Source of the DNA: Paenibacillus chondroitinus NBRC 15376
GTDB taxonomy: Bacteria; Bacillota; Bacilli; Paenibacillales; NBRC-103111
Assembly: GCF_004000765.1 (NCBI RefSeq)
Contig: NZ_BILW01000014.1
Coordinates: 1-64,000 of the forward strand
Direction of reading: 5' to 3'
DNA length: 64,000 nucleotides
The position numbers and the translations under genes are program-made. The first letter of the stretch is position 1. The number at the start of each line of letters is the position of its first letter. Positions 25,288 through 34,832 of the stretch are shown in pieces. Below the pieces are notes generated by a model that did not search any database, had not been told where the DNA came from, and saw only the letters and a list, made by a program, of their open reading frames with translations.

Positions 25288-25866
25288 ATGGCAAGCAACA
25301 AAGACCGCATTCTGGAAGCTGCGATGGATCTATTTCATGATCATGGCTACCAAGGAACGGGACTAGAGGACATTTTGTCGAGCAGCGGGGTATGTAAAAG
25401 CAATTTTTATTATCATTTTAAAAGCAAAGAAGAACTGGGCTTAAAGGTCATTGAGCGCAAGGTAGACGAAATGCGGCAATCCGTGTTGGAGCCAAGTCTG
25501 GGGAATACTAAACTATCGCCAAAGCAGCGTGTGCTGGAATTGTTTGAACGCATGCTAAGCTTCTGTGATGAGAACGAGTGCCGCAAGGGATGTTTTTTCG
25601 GGAATTTGGCGTTAGAGCTTAGCGATTGCTCAGAGGAGCTGCGTAAGCCGCTCAGCCGCTTTTTCAGCGAGATGGAGACAGAGATTGAGGCTTGTCTGAA
25701 AGAAGGCCGGAAACAAGGCGAGCTATCGCTGCAGGGGCTAACCCCAGTCGAGCTTGCTGCACCTATCGTCTCTCTTTGGCAGGGCGGCATGCTGCTTACC
25801 AAAACGCATAAGGACAGCAGGGCTATGAGAGATGGAATCAAGGTTTTGACAGTCTGCATGGGTTAA
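25288..25866 (+). CDS. TetR/AcrR-family transcriptional regulator
   Basis: A 192-residue repressor-type protein. The N-terminal HTH spans about residues 8-50 (RILEAAMDLFHDHGYQGTGL, then SSGVCKSNFYYHFKSKEELG). The C-terminal ligand domain contains several Cys residues (Cys94, 99 and 103: DENECRKGCFFGN), an arrangement seen in TetR proteins that resemble AcuR/YxaF-like regulators; redox or metal sensing is possible but not shown. It is 9 bases ahead of folE. No obvious efflux target is adjacent apart from the downstream folE. Confidence 0.88.
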   Translation: MASNKDRILEAAMDLFHDHGYQGTGLEDILSSSGVCKSNFYYHFKSKEELGLKVIERKVDEMRQSVLEPSLGNTKLSPKQRVLELFERMLSFCDENECRKGCFFGNLALELSDCSEELRKPLSRFFSEMETEIEACLKEGRKQGELSLQGLTPVELAAPIVSLWQGGMLLTKTHKDSRAMRDGIKVLTVCMG

Positions 25867-25875
25867 AGGATATGA

Positions 25876-26484
25876 ATGAGGAGAGTGGAGCAGTTGGCAT
25901 CCGTTGAATACAGAAATACGAGAGTAGCTGAGAATCGCGAGCTGATTGAGAAGCATGTGCGTGAAATTTTGCGATTGATCGGGGAAGATGTGGACCGCGA
26001 AGGTTTGCTGGACACACCTGCACGCGTAACGCGCATGTATGAAGAAATTTTTTCGGGCTACGACGCGGACCCGCGGGACGTGCTCGGTGTAACCTTTGAT
26101 GAGCAGCATGAGGAATTGGTGATCATCAAAGATATCATCTATTACAGCCAATGCGAGCATCATATGGCGCCGTTTTTCGGCAAAGTGCACGTTGGCTATC
26201 TGCCGAGCGGTAAAGTCGCGGGGTTAAGCAAATTTGCCCGTTTAGTCGATGTCATCACCCGCAAATTGCAGGTGCAGGAGAGAATAACGTCCGAAATCGC
26301 CGACATTCTCGATGAAGTGCTGAAGCCGCACGGCGTGATGGTCGTTGTGGAAGGTGAGCATATGTGCATGTGCTCCAGAGGGGTCAAGAAGTACGGCAGC
26401 GAGACGATCACATCAGCGGTGCGCGGATCTTTCCGTACGGATTCAACGCTGCGTTCTGAATTTTTATCATTGATCAATAGGTAA
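25876..26484 (+). CDS. folE: GTP cyclohydrolase I
   Basis: A protein of about 200 residues converting GTP to 7,8-dihydroneopterin triphosphate, the first step of folate (and queuosine precursor) synthesis. The core signatures are REGLLDTPARVTRMYEE, the zinc/active-site YSQCEHHMAPFFGKVHVGYLP and EGEHMCMCSRGVKKYGS, then TSAVRGSF. All zinc ligands (Cys and His of CEHH, Cys of HMCMCSRG) are present. The start could be ATG 25876 (AAAGGAT upstream) or TTG 25894 (GAGGAGAG upstream, giving MASVEYRNTRV); the latter fits the usual family N-terminus better. Confidence 0.95.
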   Translation: MRRVEQLASVEYRNTRVAENRELIEKHVREILRLIGEDVDREGLLDTPARVTRMYEEIFSGYDADPRDVLGVTFDEQHEELVIIKDIIYYSQCEHHMAPFFGKVHVGYLPSGKVAGLSKFARLVDVITRKLQVQERITSEIADILDEVLKPHGVMVVVEGEHMCMCSRGVKKYGSETITSAVRGSFRTDSTLRSEFLSLINR

Positions 26485-26494
26485 TATCGTGAGT

Positions 26495-26540
26495 AAAGGG
26501 GTGTGCATAAAGACAAATGTCTTGTGCAGCATCCCTTTTT
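26495..26540 (+). terminator. Terminator of folE
   Basis: AAAGGG (26495-26500) pairs with CCCTTT (26533-26538) around an inner TGCA-containing stem (with AGAC/GTCT near the apex), followed by T residues. Confidence 0.8.
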
Positions 26541-26726
26541 TATGGAGAATTTGGCAGCATGACTTGTTGCCGAATAGATGAATATAGTATTCTTTTATAA
26601 ATAAATGGCCCCAGGGTGACTAGCGTACATGCTATAGCATAAACTGATCATAGCAAGTATACGAATCGCTAGGTGTACAATTCCGGGGGTTGGCAAGAGC
26701 ACGAGAGCACCAGAGGGGGCAAGCAG

Positions 26727-28046
26727 ATGAAAAACATACGAAAATTTCGGCCCGGAGAGGCCGCTTCCTCTAAAGTGAGTGAAGAACGGGATGAATTTGA
26801 GCGGGATTACGCAAGGCTGATCCAATCACCGACCTTTCGGCGGCTGCAGGGCAAGTCGCAGGTGTTCGGGGCCGGTTCAGGCGATTATTACCGAACGCGG
26901 CTGACCCATTCGCTGGAGGTTGCCCAAATCGCCAGAGAAGTGGCGAAACGTCTGGAACGGACGAACCCTTTTCTGCAAAAAAGAGAGCATCCGGGTCTCA
27001 TCATTGACCCTACCGTTGTGGAGTGTGCATCGATTGCGCACGATTTCGGCCACCCGCCTTTTGGTCACAAAGGGGAAGAGGTGCTGAACCACATTCTGCT
27101 GAAGGATCATGGTTTGAAATACGAGGGCAATGCCCAGAACTTCCGAATCCTGATGTTTCTTGAAAAAAGGGCGGGCAGTGAAAGCGGTCTGGATCTTACC
27201 GCGGCTGTGCTGCTTGGCATTAATAAGTATCCTTTCCTGCTGGAGGAAGAAGGCCGGCTCAAGGGGGTATACGCCTCCGAGTGGGAGATTATCCGGGAGC
27301 TGCGGAGAGAATGGAATATGCCGGAAGGCTGCTCCACGTTGGAAGCGCAATTGATGGATTTATGCGACGATATCGCGTACTCTACGCATGATATTGAAGA
27401 CGGCATTCGGGCTGGCAAAATCCAGATGAACGCTACGTTTTTTGAGAATCAACGTTTGATCCGCCATTTGGTAATGGAAATTTTGAATGATCCCAATAAA
27501 CACAAATTCGGCTGGGAGCACGTCGACATCGAGCAAATGGTCAAGAAGGTGCTGACCGACTATCTCGAGCAGTGGCAGCAGATTTTCGTCGAATGCAACC
27601 GCGAAGAATCGCGTACGCGCAGAGAGATGAAAGCACGCTGGGTGAGCTCTTTTGCCAGTCGTTTGGACATTTTGGACGATCCTGAACGAGGCTGGAAAAA
27701 GGTTGCGCTCGTCAAAGACGGAGCGGAGGATATGAATCTCCTGCGGACCATGGAGATCTTGAAGAAGCTGGCGTGGGTCACGCTGATCAAGGATTTCCGG
27801 GTGCTGCGCCTCCAGAAGCGCAGCGAGATCATCGTCGAGCGGCTGTGGGAAAGCTTTATCGATCAAGACAGGGGAATGTGGATCATTCCACCCGATTGGA
27901 TCGATAGCTATGAGCGCCGGAAGGGTAACTGGAGCTGGCCGCGGTTCGTCGCGGACTATATATCCGGCATGACCGACGCATACGCGGAGAAGGTGTATGC
28001 AGAGCTGTTCGCGAGCAAGTCCGGCTCGATTTATGAGATGGACTAG
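26727..28046 (+). CDS. dgt-like: Deoxyguanosinetriphosphate triphosphohydrolase-like protein
   Basis: A 439-residue HD-domain enzyme that removes tripolyphosphate from dNTPs. The family signature FRRLQGKSQVF is near residue 40. The HD metal-binding motif is TRLTHSLEVAQIAREVA (first His) and IAHDFGHPPFGHKGEE (HD), then DLCDDIAYSTHDIEDG with the final Asp. The C-terminal third is the all-helical extension of this group. ATG 26727 has AGAGGGGG upstream; the frame opens 18 codons earlier without support. A terminator follows. Confidence 0.92.
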   Translation: MKNIRKFRPGEAASSKVSEERDEFERDYARLIQSPTFRRLQGKSQVFGAGSGDYYRTRLTHSLEVAQIAREVAKRLERTNPFLQKREHPGLIIDPTVVECASIAHDFGHPPFGHKGEEVLNHILLKDHGLKYEGNAQNFRILMFLEKRAGSESGLDLTAAVLLGINKYPFLLEEEGRLKGVYASEWEIIRELRREWNMPEGCSTLEAQLMDLCDDIAYSTHDIEDGIRAGKIQMNATFFENQRLIRHLVMEILNDPNKHKFGWEHVDIEQMVKKVLTDYLEQWQQIFVECNREESRTRREMKARWVSSFASRLDILDDPERGWKKVALVKDGAEDMNLLRTMEILKKLAWVTLIKDFRVLRLQKRSEIIVERLWESFIDQDRGMWIIPPDWIDSYERRKGNWSWPRFVADYISGMTDAYAEKVYAELFASKSGSIYEMD

Positions 28047-28058
28047 GCGCAAAAAAAT

Positions 28059-28085
28059 ATCGACCCCGCAAGGGGTCGATTTTAT
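28059..28085. terminator. Bidirectional terminator after the dGTPase-like gene
   Basis: ATCGACCCC (28059-28067) pairs perfectly with GGGGTCGAT (28072-28080) around GCAA. A T tract follows on the plus strand and an A tract precedes it, so it can also end the convergent hydrolase transcript. Confidence 0.9.
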
Positions 28086-28106
28086 AGGGAGGAGGGAATA
28101 CCAGCG

Positions 28107-29105
28107 TCAGTTAACAGCTGCTACAGTTTCTTTCGGCGTCAGGCCATTAAGAAAGCTGAGAGAAGTGCGCACATACTTTTTGGGCTCTGCGCGGTATAAC
28201 AATTCATGCTGGGCTTTGGGGATAATCCAAAGTTTGGATTGCGCGTTGTCTTGCACCTTGAAAATGTCCTCTACCATTTCATATGGAGCTTTGGAATCTT
28301 CCGTTCCATGAATGAAATAAATAGGCATGGAATAAGCGGTTGAAGTGACCTTTTTATAAGGAACCTCATGCAAGCTTACCCCGTTCAATAGAGGGAAAAA
28401 TAAGCGGACGAGCGGTAGAGACGGGAATTTCGGAACATTCACAACTTGCTTCATATTGTGATAGAGCGTATCCGGATTCAGCATGAACGTGCTGTCCAGA
28501 ATCATCCCTGAGATATCCTTACCATTCTGGAGAGCGGCTTGAAGCGCCGTTCCAGCACCCATTGAGAAGCCCCAGATATAAATAGGACCATTGGATAAAT
28601 GCTTAACATAGTTAATCGCTCCCAGCAGCTCCTGTGACTCCTGAATACCACCGGTCATGATGCGTTCATTGCCTGGTTGAACATAGCCATAATCGAACAT
28701 CAGCACATTGTAATTCTGCAAATGCAGCTCACGGGCTAAATTATAGAGTGGAACCCACAATTCTTCGCGATTACCGCCATAGCCGTGCGAGAAGATCACG
28801 GTTTTGTTGGAAGGAGCGGGAATGAACCAACCGTCTAAATTCGAAGTTCCGTTCAGACTTGGGAACGTAATGCTGCTGTAGGGAAGACCAACGGCTCTCA
28901 TGGGATCCGAATGAAGCGGATCAATATGCGGCCGTGCCAGCGTCCATGCAATATAGGCGTGAAAAGCCAGCAACAGCGAGGTACATAACGTCAGGAATGA
29001 GATCAGGATGGTGAGAACCAGCCTTTTTTTGCGTAAAAGCGGACGGGTAACGACCTGTTCGAGCGTAGGTTGAATTGAGCCTGGGGATAGTGATGTTGAT
29101 GACAT
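28107..29105 (-). CDS. Membrane-anchored alpha/beta hydrolase
   Basis: A 332-residue hydrolase with one N-terminal transmembrane helix (about 30-55), probably facing outwards. The nucleophile elbow is WGFSMGAG (GxSxG). The oxyanion HGYGGNREE precedes it, Asp of HGTEDSKAP and His of AQHELLY complete the triad. The layout matches prolyl-oligopeptidase/esterase-like S9 hydrolases (YqkD-like). ATG 29105 has GGAGGGAGGG upstream; the frame opens 12 codons earlier without support. It is divergent from iclR, so the interval may control both. The substrate is unknown. Confidence 0.88.
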   Translation of the reverse strand: MSSTSLSPGSIQPTLEQVVTRPLLRKKRLVLTILISFLTLCTSLLLAFHAYIAWTLARPHIDPLHSDPMRAVGLPYSSITFPSLNGTSNLDGWFIPAPSNKTVIFSHGYGGNREELWVPLYNLARELHLQNYNVLMFDYGYVQPGNERIMTGGIQESQELLGAINYVKHLSNGPIYIWGFSMGAGTALQAALQNGKDISGMILDSTFMLNPDTLYHNMKQVVNVPKFPSLPLVRLFFPLLNGVSLHEVPYKKVTSTAYSMPIYFIHGTEDSKAPYEMVEDIFKVQDNAQSKLWIIPKAQHELLYRAEPKKYVRTSLSFLNGLTPKETVAAVN

Positions 29106-29311
29106 CGCAGTACCCTCCCTCCAGAAAAGTAGTGTGTTCAAATGGGCTGCTCTGAGAAGTTATAAGGAGAAAGGAAAAATTATCTAAATTTTCAGATAAG
29201 TAATCTATTATCTTAATCTTATTCTGTATGCGCTTACAAGTCAATGAGAGTGCGGGAAATGTAAAGTCACTGTAACCTTTCTGTAACAATTCAAGAAACA
29301 GATGTTTGACC

Positions 29312-29340
29312 TTTACGCAACGTTGGAGTTTGGTTATACT
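29312..29340 (+). promoter_or_regulatory. SigA-type promoter of the iclR gene
   Basis: TTTACG (29312-29317), 17-base spacer, TATACT (29335-29340). The predicted transcription start is near 29347, just before the operator. Confidence 0.6.
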
Positions 29341-29369
29341 AGATATAACTGGGTTTCATATAGTGAAAC
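29333..29369. promoter_or_regulatory. Two phased 6-5-6 palindromes at the iclR promoter (candidate IclR operator)
   Basis: GTTATA-N5-TATAAC (29333-29349) covers the -10 box. GTTTCA-N5-TGAAAC (29353-29369) lies right after the predicted start. The centres are exactly 20 bp apart (two helical turns), as expected for two dimers of an IclR tetramer. The second palindrome also occurs in the aconitase leader. Autorepression is inferred. Confidence 0.65.
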
Positions 29370-29415
29370 TATTTGATGCTTCCGCAGACAGTTGACTATG
29401 AAAGTGGTGTTCGTC

Positions 29416-30159
29416 ATGGAAGATAATAAGCTGACGGTGCGAGCTGTAGAGCGTGCTTTGGATATTATGCTCTGTTTTACCGAATCGACCGAATTAACGT
29501 TAACAGAAATTGCAAGTCGTGTTGATTTACATAAAAGTACGGTGCATCGGCTGCTTGCTTCTCTGGAAGGCAAGGGTTTTATTATGCGCGATGCCGCCAC
29601 GGATAAATACAGATTGGGCTACCGGCTGTGGGAGCTGTCTGCGAACCTCTCGCAGGAGGGAGACCCCGGCATCATTTTGCTGCCGGAGATGGAAAGGCTG
29701 CGCGATCTCCTCGGCGAGACGATCTCGCTTTACGTGCAGGATGGCCTGGAGCGTATCCGCATCCAAGCCGTGCAGAGCAACCACGCCATTCGCCGTGTGG
29801 CCCCTGTGGGGGCGCGAATGCCGCTTTACGTCGGTGCCTCGAGCAAGGTGCTCGTCGCCTTCGCAGAGCCCGCTGTGCAGCAGCAGCTGCTAGCCTCGGC
29901 CGACTGGCCGACCGGGCTGGATCAGCAGGCGTTCCTGCAGCAGCTGGGCGACACCAAGCGCGCTGGCTTCGCCACGAGCGTGGAAGAGCGAGAGCCCGGT
30001 GCGGCGGCTGTGTCCGCGCCGATTATTGACCGCGGGGGCCGGCTGGTGGCCGCCCTCGCCGTATCAGGCCCAGCGAACAGGCTTACGCTGGAGCTGATGC
30101 AAGAGCAGGCGCCGCTCATTATGGAAGCGGCGCGGCGTATGGGCACGATGCTGCGCTAG
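29416..30159 (+). CDS. IclR-family transcriptional regulator
   Basis: A 247-residue regulator. The N-terminal winged helix (about 5-65) contains RAVERALDIMLCF, then LTEIASRVDLHKSTVHRLLA as HTH, and the wing. The effector domain (80-240) shows the family's RIRIQAVQSNHAIRRVAP, PLYVGASSKVLVAF, GFATSVEEREPGAAAVSAPI and VAALAVSGPANRLT. IclR proteins bind small carboxylic acids or their derivatives. The start ATG 29416 has a moderate GTGGTG upstream. The promoter carries a palindrome shared with aconitase, so a role in central carbon metabolism is likely. The second half of the gene is GC-rich. Confidence 0.92.
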   Translation: MEDNKLTVRAVERALDIMLCFTESTELTLTEIASRVDLHKSTVHRLLASLEGKGFIMRDAATDKYRLGYRLWELSANLSQEGDPGIILLPEMERLRDLLGETISLYVQDGLERIRIQAVQSNHAIRRVAPVGARMPLYVGASSKVLVAFAEPAVQQQLLASADWPTGLDQQAFLQQLGDTKRAGFATSVEEREPGAAAVSAPIIDRGGRLVAALAVSGPANRLTLELMQEQAPLIMEAARRMGTMLR

Positions 30160-30174
30160 CGCATCGTCCGTAAT

Positions 30175-30207
30175 CCTCTATCCAAGTACTTGGATAGAGG
30201 ATTTTTT
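30175..30207 (+). terminator. Terminator of iclR
   Basis: CCTCTATCCAAG-TA-CTTGGATAGAGG (30175-30200) is an exact palindrome followed by ATTTTTT. Confidence 0.9.
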
Positions 30208-30249
30208 GCTTCTAGGAAGCCATACTAGAGAGGGAAGGGAGTGGCAAGT

Positions 30250-31146
30250 ATGAAGAACACCAACACCGCCTCGATGCTGGCGATCTGGATTAGTCTTGCC
30301 AGCAACATCGTGTTGACCGCCATCAAAATTATCGTTGGCCTTCTTTTCAATAGCCAAGTGCTTATTGCCGATGGCATCCATAATGCCGGGGACGTCATTG
30401 CTACGGCGACGGCGTACAGCTCTATGCGTGTTTCGTCTAAGCCCGCTGACGTGGACCATCCTTACGGGCATGGCAAAGCGGAGGTGCTCGGCGCTTTTAT
30501 CGTTGCGATTATTTTAGCTGGAGCCGCCGTATACATTGGTTATCATTCTATTCATGCCTTATTCGAGCCAGCCGGTGAGGCGCATGTGATTGCTTTTATC
30601 GCAGCGGTCATCTCGCTCATCTGGAAGCAAGTTCTTTATGTGTACACGATGCGGGTTGGCCGTAAAATGAACAGCAAGGGATTAATCGCCACCGCCTATG
30701 ATCATTTGGCGGATGTCTACGCGTCGATTGCCGCTTCTGTCGGGATCGGGCTGGCGCTGCTCGGGGATCATTTCGGCTACGGTTTTCTCGCATATGGGGA
30801 CCCTGTAGCGGGGATTATCGTCTCCATTCTGGTCTTGAAGCTGGCTTACGAAATGGGGCAAGACTCATTCGGTATTCTTATGGAGCGGAGCGTAAGCTCT
30901 ACACAGATTGAGCAGTACGCGTCGCTGATCCGTTCCGTACCCGAGATCAAGCGGATTGACCGTTTGAGAGCGCGCGAGCACGGTCACTACATATTAATCG
31001 ACGCGCGGCTTGGCGTCTCGGGTACATTGACCATCCAAGAAGGCCACGACATTATTCGCGGCATTAAACACAAAATCCAATCTGCTCATAGCGATGTGGA
31101 CGAAGTACTGGTGCATTTGAATCCTTGGTACAAGGAGTCTACGTAA
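30250..31146 (+). CDS. Cation diffusion facilitator family transporter
   Basis: A 298-residue metal/H+ antiporter, with six transmembrane helices and a C-terminal cytoplasmic domain. The metal site in helix 2 is LIADGIHNAGDV (Asp, His, Asp) and that of helix 5 is TAYDHLADVYAS. HPYGHGKAE lies in the loop after helix 2, as in FieF/YiiP-type members. The target metal (Zn, Mn or Fe) cannot be read from the residues with confidence. The ATG at 30250 fits AAGGGAGTGG at 6 bases; the GTG at 30241 lies within it. It ends at a bidirectional terminator shared with sleB. Confidence 0.92.
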   Translation: MKNTNTASMLAIWISLASNIVLTAIKIIVGLLFNSQVLIADGIHNAGDVIATATAYSSMRVSSKPADVDHPYGHGKAEVLGAFIVAIILAGAAVYIGYHSIHALFEPAGEAHVIAFIAAVISLIWKQVLYVYTMRVGRKMNSKGLIATAYDHLADVYASIAASVGIGLALLGDHFGYGFLAYGDPVAGIIVSILVLKLAYEMGQDSFGILMERSVSSTQIEQYASLIRSVPEIKRIDRLRAREHGHYILIDARLGVSGTLTIQEGHDIIRGIKHKIQSAHSDVDEVLVHLNPWYKEST

Positions 31147-31161
31147 CTTATGAAAAAATGA

Positions 31162-31217
31162 AAAAACACCTTTCATCTGCGGCTCCGATTCGAAGCGGCC
31201 AAATGAGAGGTGTTTTT
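31162..31217. terminator. Bidirectional terminator between the CDF gene and sleB
   Basis: AAAAACACCTTTCAT (31162-31176) pairs with ATGAGAGGTGTTTTT (31203-31217) with one mismatch and A/T tracts at both ends. Confidence 0.85.
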
Positions 31218-31222
31218 CATTT

Positions 31223-31885
31223 TTACTTGGCAAAAATATGATTGCCGATCTGAACCGTCTGCGGACGTGACCAGATCCATTTGCTTGTCGCTGTCTTTGG
31301 ATTGAAGTAGTAGAGCGCACCACCGGTTGGATCCCAGCCGCGTACAGCATCCTGTGCAGCTTTGTATGCCGTGCTGTCCGGCGTCAACCAGTATTGCCCG
31401 TCATCTACGGCCGTAAAAGCGCCAGATTCAAAAACAATCCCTTCGATTGTATTCGGAAACTCACTTGAATTCAGACGATTCATAACGACCGCTCCAACTG
31501 CGACTTGTCCTTCATAGGACTCACCGCGAGCCTCGCTGTAGATCACTTTCGCCAGCATATCAAGATCCGTTTGATTAACCGAATACTTACGTAAGCTCTG
31601 CCATGTATTAGCACCAACAATACCATCAATCGTTAAGCCATAATTATATTGAAAATTACGTACAGCTGCGGCGGTAACAGGACCGTACACGCCATCTAGC
31701 GGCTGTTGGTAATAGCCTAACATTTTAAGACGGAATTGAGCATCCCAGACGTCTCCGTTCTCACTGCCTGGTTGCAACGTTTCAGCCGTTGCGGCTGCTG
31801 TTGGATGGCTCCATTCGCTTACTGAAAAACCTAGACCAATCGAAGCGATCAGCATGACTAGGACGAGCCTTTTTAATGAGTTCAT
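31223..31885 (-). CDS. sleB-like: Spore cortex-lytic / cell-wall hydrolase (SleB family)
   Basis: A 220-residue secreted wall hydrolase. A signal peptide (about 1-32) is followed by a peptidoglycan-binding domain (GDVWDAQFRLKMLGYYQQPL, then DGVYGPVTAAAVRNFQ) and the Hydrolase_2 catalytic domain. The catalytic Glu is in VIYSEARGESYEGQVAVGAV, and the end is PKTATSKWIWSRPQTVQIGNH. This domain pair is the lytic transglycosylase SleB/CwlJ type that digests cortex during germination. Its dedicated partner YpeB is not adjacent. ATG 31885 has GGGGAG 6 bases upstream; ATG 31891 is too close. It may work with the gerABC receptor in this window. Confidence 0.92.
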   Translation of the reverse strand: MNSLKRLVLVMLIASIGLGFSVSEWSHPTAAATAETLQPGSENGDVWDAQFRLKMLGYYQQPLDGVYGPVTAAAVRNFQYNYGLTIDGIVGANTWQSLRKYSVNQTDLDMLAKVIYSEARGESYEGQVAVGAVVMNRLNSSEFPNTIEGIVFESGAFTAVDDGQYWLTPDSTAYKAAQDAVRGWDPTGGALYYFNPKTATSKWIWSRPQTVQIGNHIFAK

Positions 31886-32007
31886 CTTCATCTCCCCTTT
31901 CGCTGTTACCCATTATAGGTGGGCAGGATAGGGGGCTCAACCCGCAGTTATTACCAATGTAAGTCAATCACTTGCGGCTCTAAGGATACAGCCGTCTCCA
32001 AAAATGC

Positions 32008-32047
32008 AAAAAATCCGAGAATGCCATAAGGCAATCCCGGATTTTTT
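32008..32047 (-). terminator. Terminator of acnA
   Basis: Read on the minus strand, AAAAAATCCG...CGGATTTTTT with an additional GAATGCC/GGCAATC inner stem. Confidence 0.85.
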
Positions 32048-32081
32048 AGTTGTGTGTGTAGTGCTTTTCTTGATGGTTATC

Positions 32082-34799
32082 TTAGTTTTTCTCAGCCAAA
32101 ATTTGGCGAAGAACGGTTTGCAGGATACCGCCGTTACGGTAGTAATCCACATCAACCAAGCTGTCCAGACGAACAAGTGCGCTGAACTCGAAAGTTGTAC
32201 CATCTTCACGAGTTGCTGTCACTTTTACTGTTGAACCCGGTTGAACATCATTGCTCAAACCTGTGATATCGAATGTTTCACGACCTGTGATACCGAGAGT
32301 TTTCCAGCTTGCTCCTTCAAGGAATTGAAGTGGAAGAACGCCCATACCTACAAGGTTGCTGCGGTGAATACGCTCGAAGCTTTCCGCGATAACGGCTTTA
32401 ACGCCAAGTAGGAATGTACCTTTAGCCGCCCAGTCACGGGAGCTTCCAGTTCCGTACTCTTTACCTGCGATAACGACAAGGTTTTGTCCTGCAGCTTGAT
32501 ATTTCATGGATGCATCGTAGATGGACTCTACTTCGCCAGTTGGCAGGTAAGTGGTTACGCCGCCTTCTGTTCCTGGTGCCACTTGGTTACGAATACGGAT
32601 GTTCGCGAACGTACCGCGCATCATCACTTCGTGGTTACCACGACGGGAACCGTAGGAGTTGAAGTCTTCTCTTTTTACACCATGATTGATCAGGTATTGG
32701 CCTCCAGGGCTGTCAACTTTGATGTTACCTGCAGGGGAGATGTGATCCGTTGTAACGGAATCGCCCATGAGTGCCAAAGTTTTCGCGCTGCGGATATCCG
32801 CGATATCGTCAAGAACTGTACCCAGATCAGTGAAGAACGGAGGCTCTTGAATGTATGTGGAATTCGTGTCGAATTCGTACAGATCGCCTTCTGGAATCGC
32901 GATTTCGTTGAAACGCTCATTCGCACGGAATACGTTGCTGTATTTGTCGCGGAACATGTCAGGGCTCATTGCTACGCCAAGAGCTTCTTGAATCTCTTGG
33001 TTTGTAGGCCAGATGTCTTTGAGGTAAACAGGTTGATTGCTTTGGTCGTATCCGATTGGATCGTTAGCCAAATCAATGTTTACTGTACCTGCAAGGGCAT
33101 AAGCAACAACAAGTGGAGGTGATCCAAGGTAGTTAGCTTTTACTTGAGCATGCACGCGGCCTTCAAAGTTACGGTTACCGGAGATAACGGCAGCTACTGT
33201 CATATCGTTGTCAGCTACTGCTTTGCTCACTTCTTCAGGAAGCGGACCGGAGTTACCGATACAAGTTGCACAGCCGTAACCTGCAACGTGGAAACCAAGT
33301 GCTTCCAGGGACTCAAGCAAGCCAGCTTTTTTGAGGTACTCAGTAACAACCAGGGAACCTGGCGTCAAGGAGCTCTTCACGAATGCCGGTTTTCTCAAAC
33401 CGCGAGCTACGGCTTTCTTAGCCACAAGACCCGCACCTAGCATAACGCTTGGGTTGGATGTATTTGTACAGGAAGTGATCGCTGCGATTACAACGGAACC
33501 CGTTCCCATTTTAACTGTCTCGCCATTCGGATAGACAACATCAACTTCTTCGTTGATTTTCTCTTCCGTCAGACCGTATCCGCCTTTGTCGATCGGCGTA
33601 CGGATGATGGAGTTGAAGGACTCTTTCATGTTCGTAAGCTCAACGCGGTCTTGCGGACGTTTAGGACCAGCCAAGCTTGGTACTACGGATCCAAGATCAA
33701 GTTCGATAACATCTGTGAATACTGGATCTGGTGTGGAATCCGTACGGAACATGCCTTGTGCTTTATAGTAAGCTTCTACAAGCGCGATTTGATCTTCTTC
33801 ACGGCCAGTTGCTCTCAAGTAGTTCAATGTTTCGCTATCTACTGGGAAGAAACCGATTGTTGCGCCGTACTCAGGAGCCATGTTCGCAACTGTTGCGCGG
33901 TCAGCCAAGGAGATGTTGCTCAGACCAGGACCGAAGAACTCAACGAATTTACCAACAACGCCTTTTTTACGCAACATTTGTGTAACTGTTAGAGCCAAGT
34001 CAGTAGCTGTAGCGCCTTCTGCCAAGTGGCCTGTCAATTTGAAACCAACAACGTCTGGAGCTACGAAGTAAAGAGGTTGTCCAAGCATACCAGCTTCCGC
34101 TTCGATACCGCCGACGCCCCAACCTACAACGCCAAGACCGTTGATCATTGTTGTATGGGAGTCAGTACCTACGAGGGAATCCGGATAAACAACCGTTTCG
34201 CCATCGACTGTTTTTGTAGCTGCAACAGAAGCAAGGTACTCCAAGTTAACTTGGTGAACGATACCTGTTGAAGGCGGAACGGCACGGAAGTTATCAAATG
34301 CTGTTTGTGCCCAACGAAGGAAACGGTAACGCTCTTCGTTTCTTTCGAATTCTAAGTTAATGTTCATGTCAAGCGCATCCGGGGAACCGAAAGCGTCAAC
34401 CATGACAGAGTGGTCGATTACAAGGTCTACAGGAACAAGCGGGTTGATCCGTTTAGGATCTCCACCTTCACGAGCCATTGTCGCACGCATTGCCGCAAGG
34501 TCAACGACGACAGGTACGCCTGTGAAGTCCTGAAGAACGATACGAGCAGGAATGAAAGGAATTTCTTTGTTGTCGTCACGGCCTTCAGCCCAGCCGGCGA
34601 TTTGTTTTACGTGTTCGCTTGTGATTGCACGGCCGTCAAATTGACGGATAGCTGCTTCAAGCAAAACGCGAATGGAAACAGGAAGGTTGCTAACTGTACC
34701 GTGACCTTGGTTTTCGAAGTCAGGCAAGCTGTAGTATTGGAACGAATTCGTTCCGACAGTTAACTGCTTACGCACAGAAAAAGTGTCCTTGTTGGACAT
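32082..34799 (-). CDS. acnA (citB): Aconitate hydratase A
   Basis: A 905-residue TCA-cycle enzyme that interconverts citrate and isocitrate; in Bacilli the apo-form is also an iron-responsive RNA-binding protein. The [4Fe-4S] ligands are Cys in [14 protein letters not shown] (about residue 445) and two Cys in [14 protein letters not shown] (about 510). The swivel domain has [30 protein letters not shown] and [30 protein letters not shown] lies 8 bases before the ATG at 34799; nine further upstream codons lack support. A promoter and a double palindrome lie in the leader (see the operator entry). It ends with its own terminator. Confidence 0.97.
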   Translation of the reverse strand: MSNKDTFSVRKQLTVGTNSFQYYSLPDFENQGHGTVSNLPVSIRVLLEAAIRQFDGRAITSEHVKQIAGWAEGRDDNKEIPFIPARIVLQDFTGVPVVVDLAAMRATMAREGGDPKRINPLVPVDLVIDHSVMVDAFGSPDALDMNINLEFERNEERYRFLRWAQTAFDNFRAVPPSTGIVHQVNLEYLASVAATKTVDGETVVYPDSLVGTDSHTTMINGLGVVGWGVGGIEAEAGMLGQPLYFVAPDVVGFKLTGHLAEGATATDLALTVTQMLRKKGVVGKFVEFFGPGLSNISLADRATVANMAPEYGATIGFFPVDSETLNYLRATGREEDQIALVEAYYKAQGMFRTDSTPDPVFTDVIELDLGSVVPSLAGPKRPQDRVELTNMKESFNSIIRTPIDKGGYGLTEEKINEEVDVVYPNGETVKMGTGSVVIAAITSCTNTSNPSVMLGAGLVAKKAVARGLRKPAFVKSSLTPGSLVVTEYLKKAGLLESLEALGFHVAGYGCATCIGNSGPLPEEVSKAVADNDMTVAAVISGNRNFEGRVHAQVKANYLGSPPLVVAYALAGTVNIDLANDPIGYDQSNQPVYLKDIWPTNQEIQEALGVAMSPDMFRDKYSNVFRANERFNEIAIPEGDLYEFDTNSTYIQEPPFFTDLGTVLDDIADIRSAKTLALMGDSVTTDHISPAGNIKVDSPGGQYLINHGVKREDFNSYGSRRGNHEVMMRGTFANIRIRNQVAPGTEGGVTTYLPTGEVESIYDASMKYQAAGQNLVVIAGKEYGTGSSRDWAAKGTFLLGVKAVIAESFERIHRSNLVGMGVLPLQFLEGASWKTLGITGRETFDITGLSNDVQPGSTVKVTATREDGTTFEFSALVRLDSLVDVDYYRNGGILQTVLRQILAEKN

Positions 34800-34832
34800 G
34801 GATAATTCCTCCTTTAATATCTTCATCCATTG

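Noticed and set aside
32484-33122. Plus-strand frames within acnA and, likewise, within gltB (48606-49298)
   Set aside because: They are shadows of the two large minus-strand genes, Cys/Arg/Asn-rich, and have no start signals.
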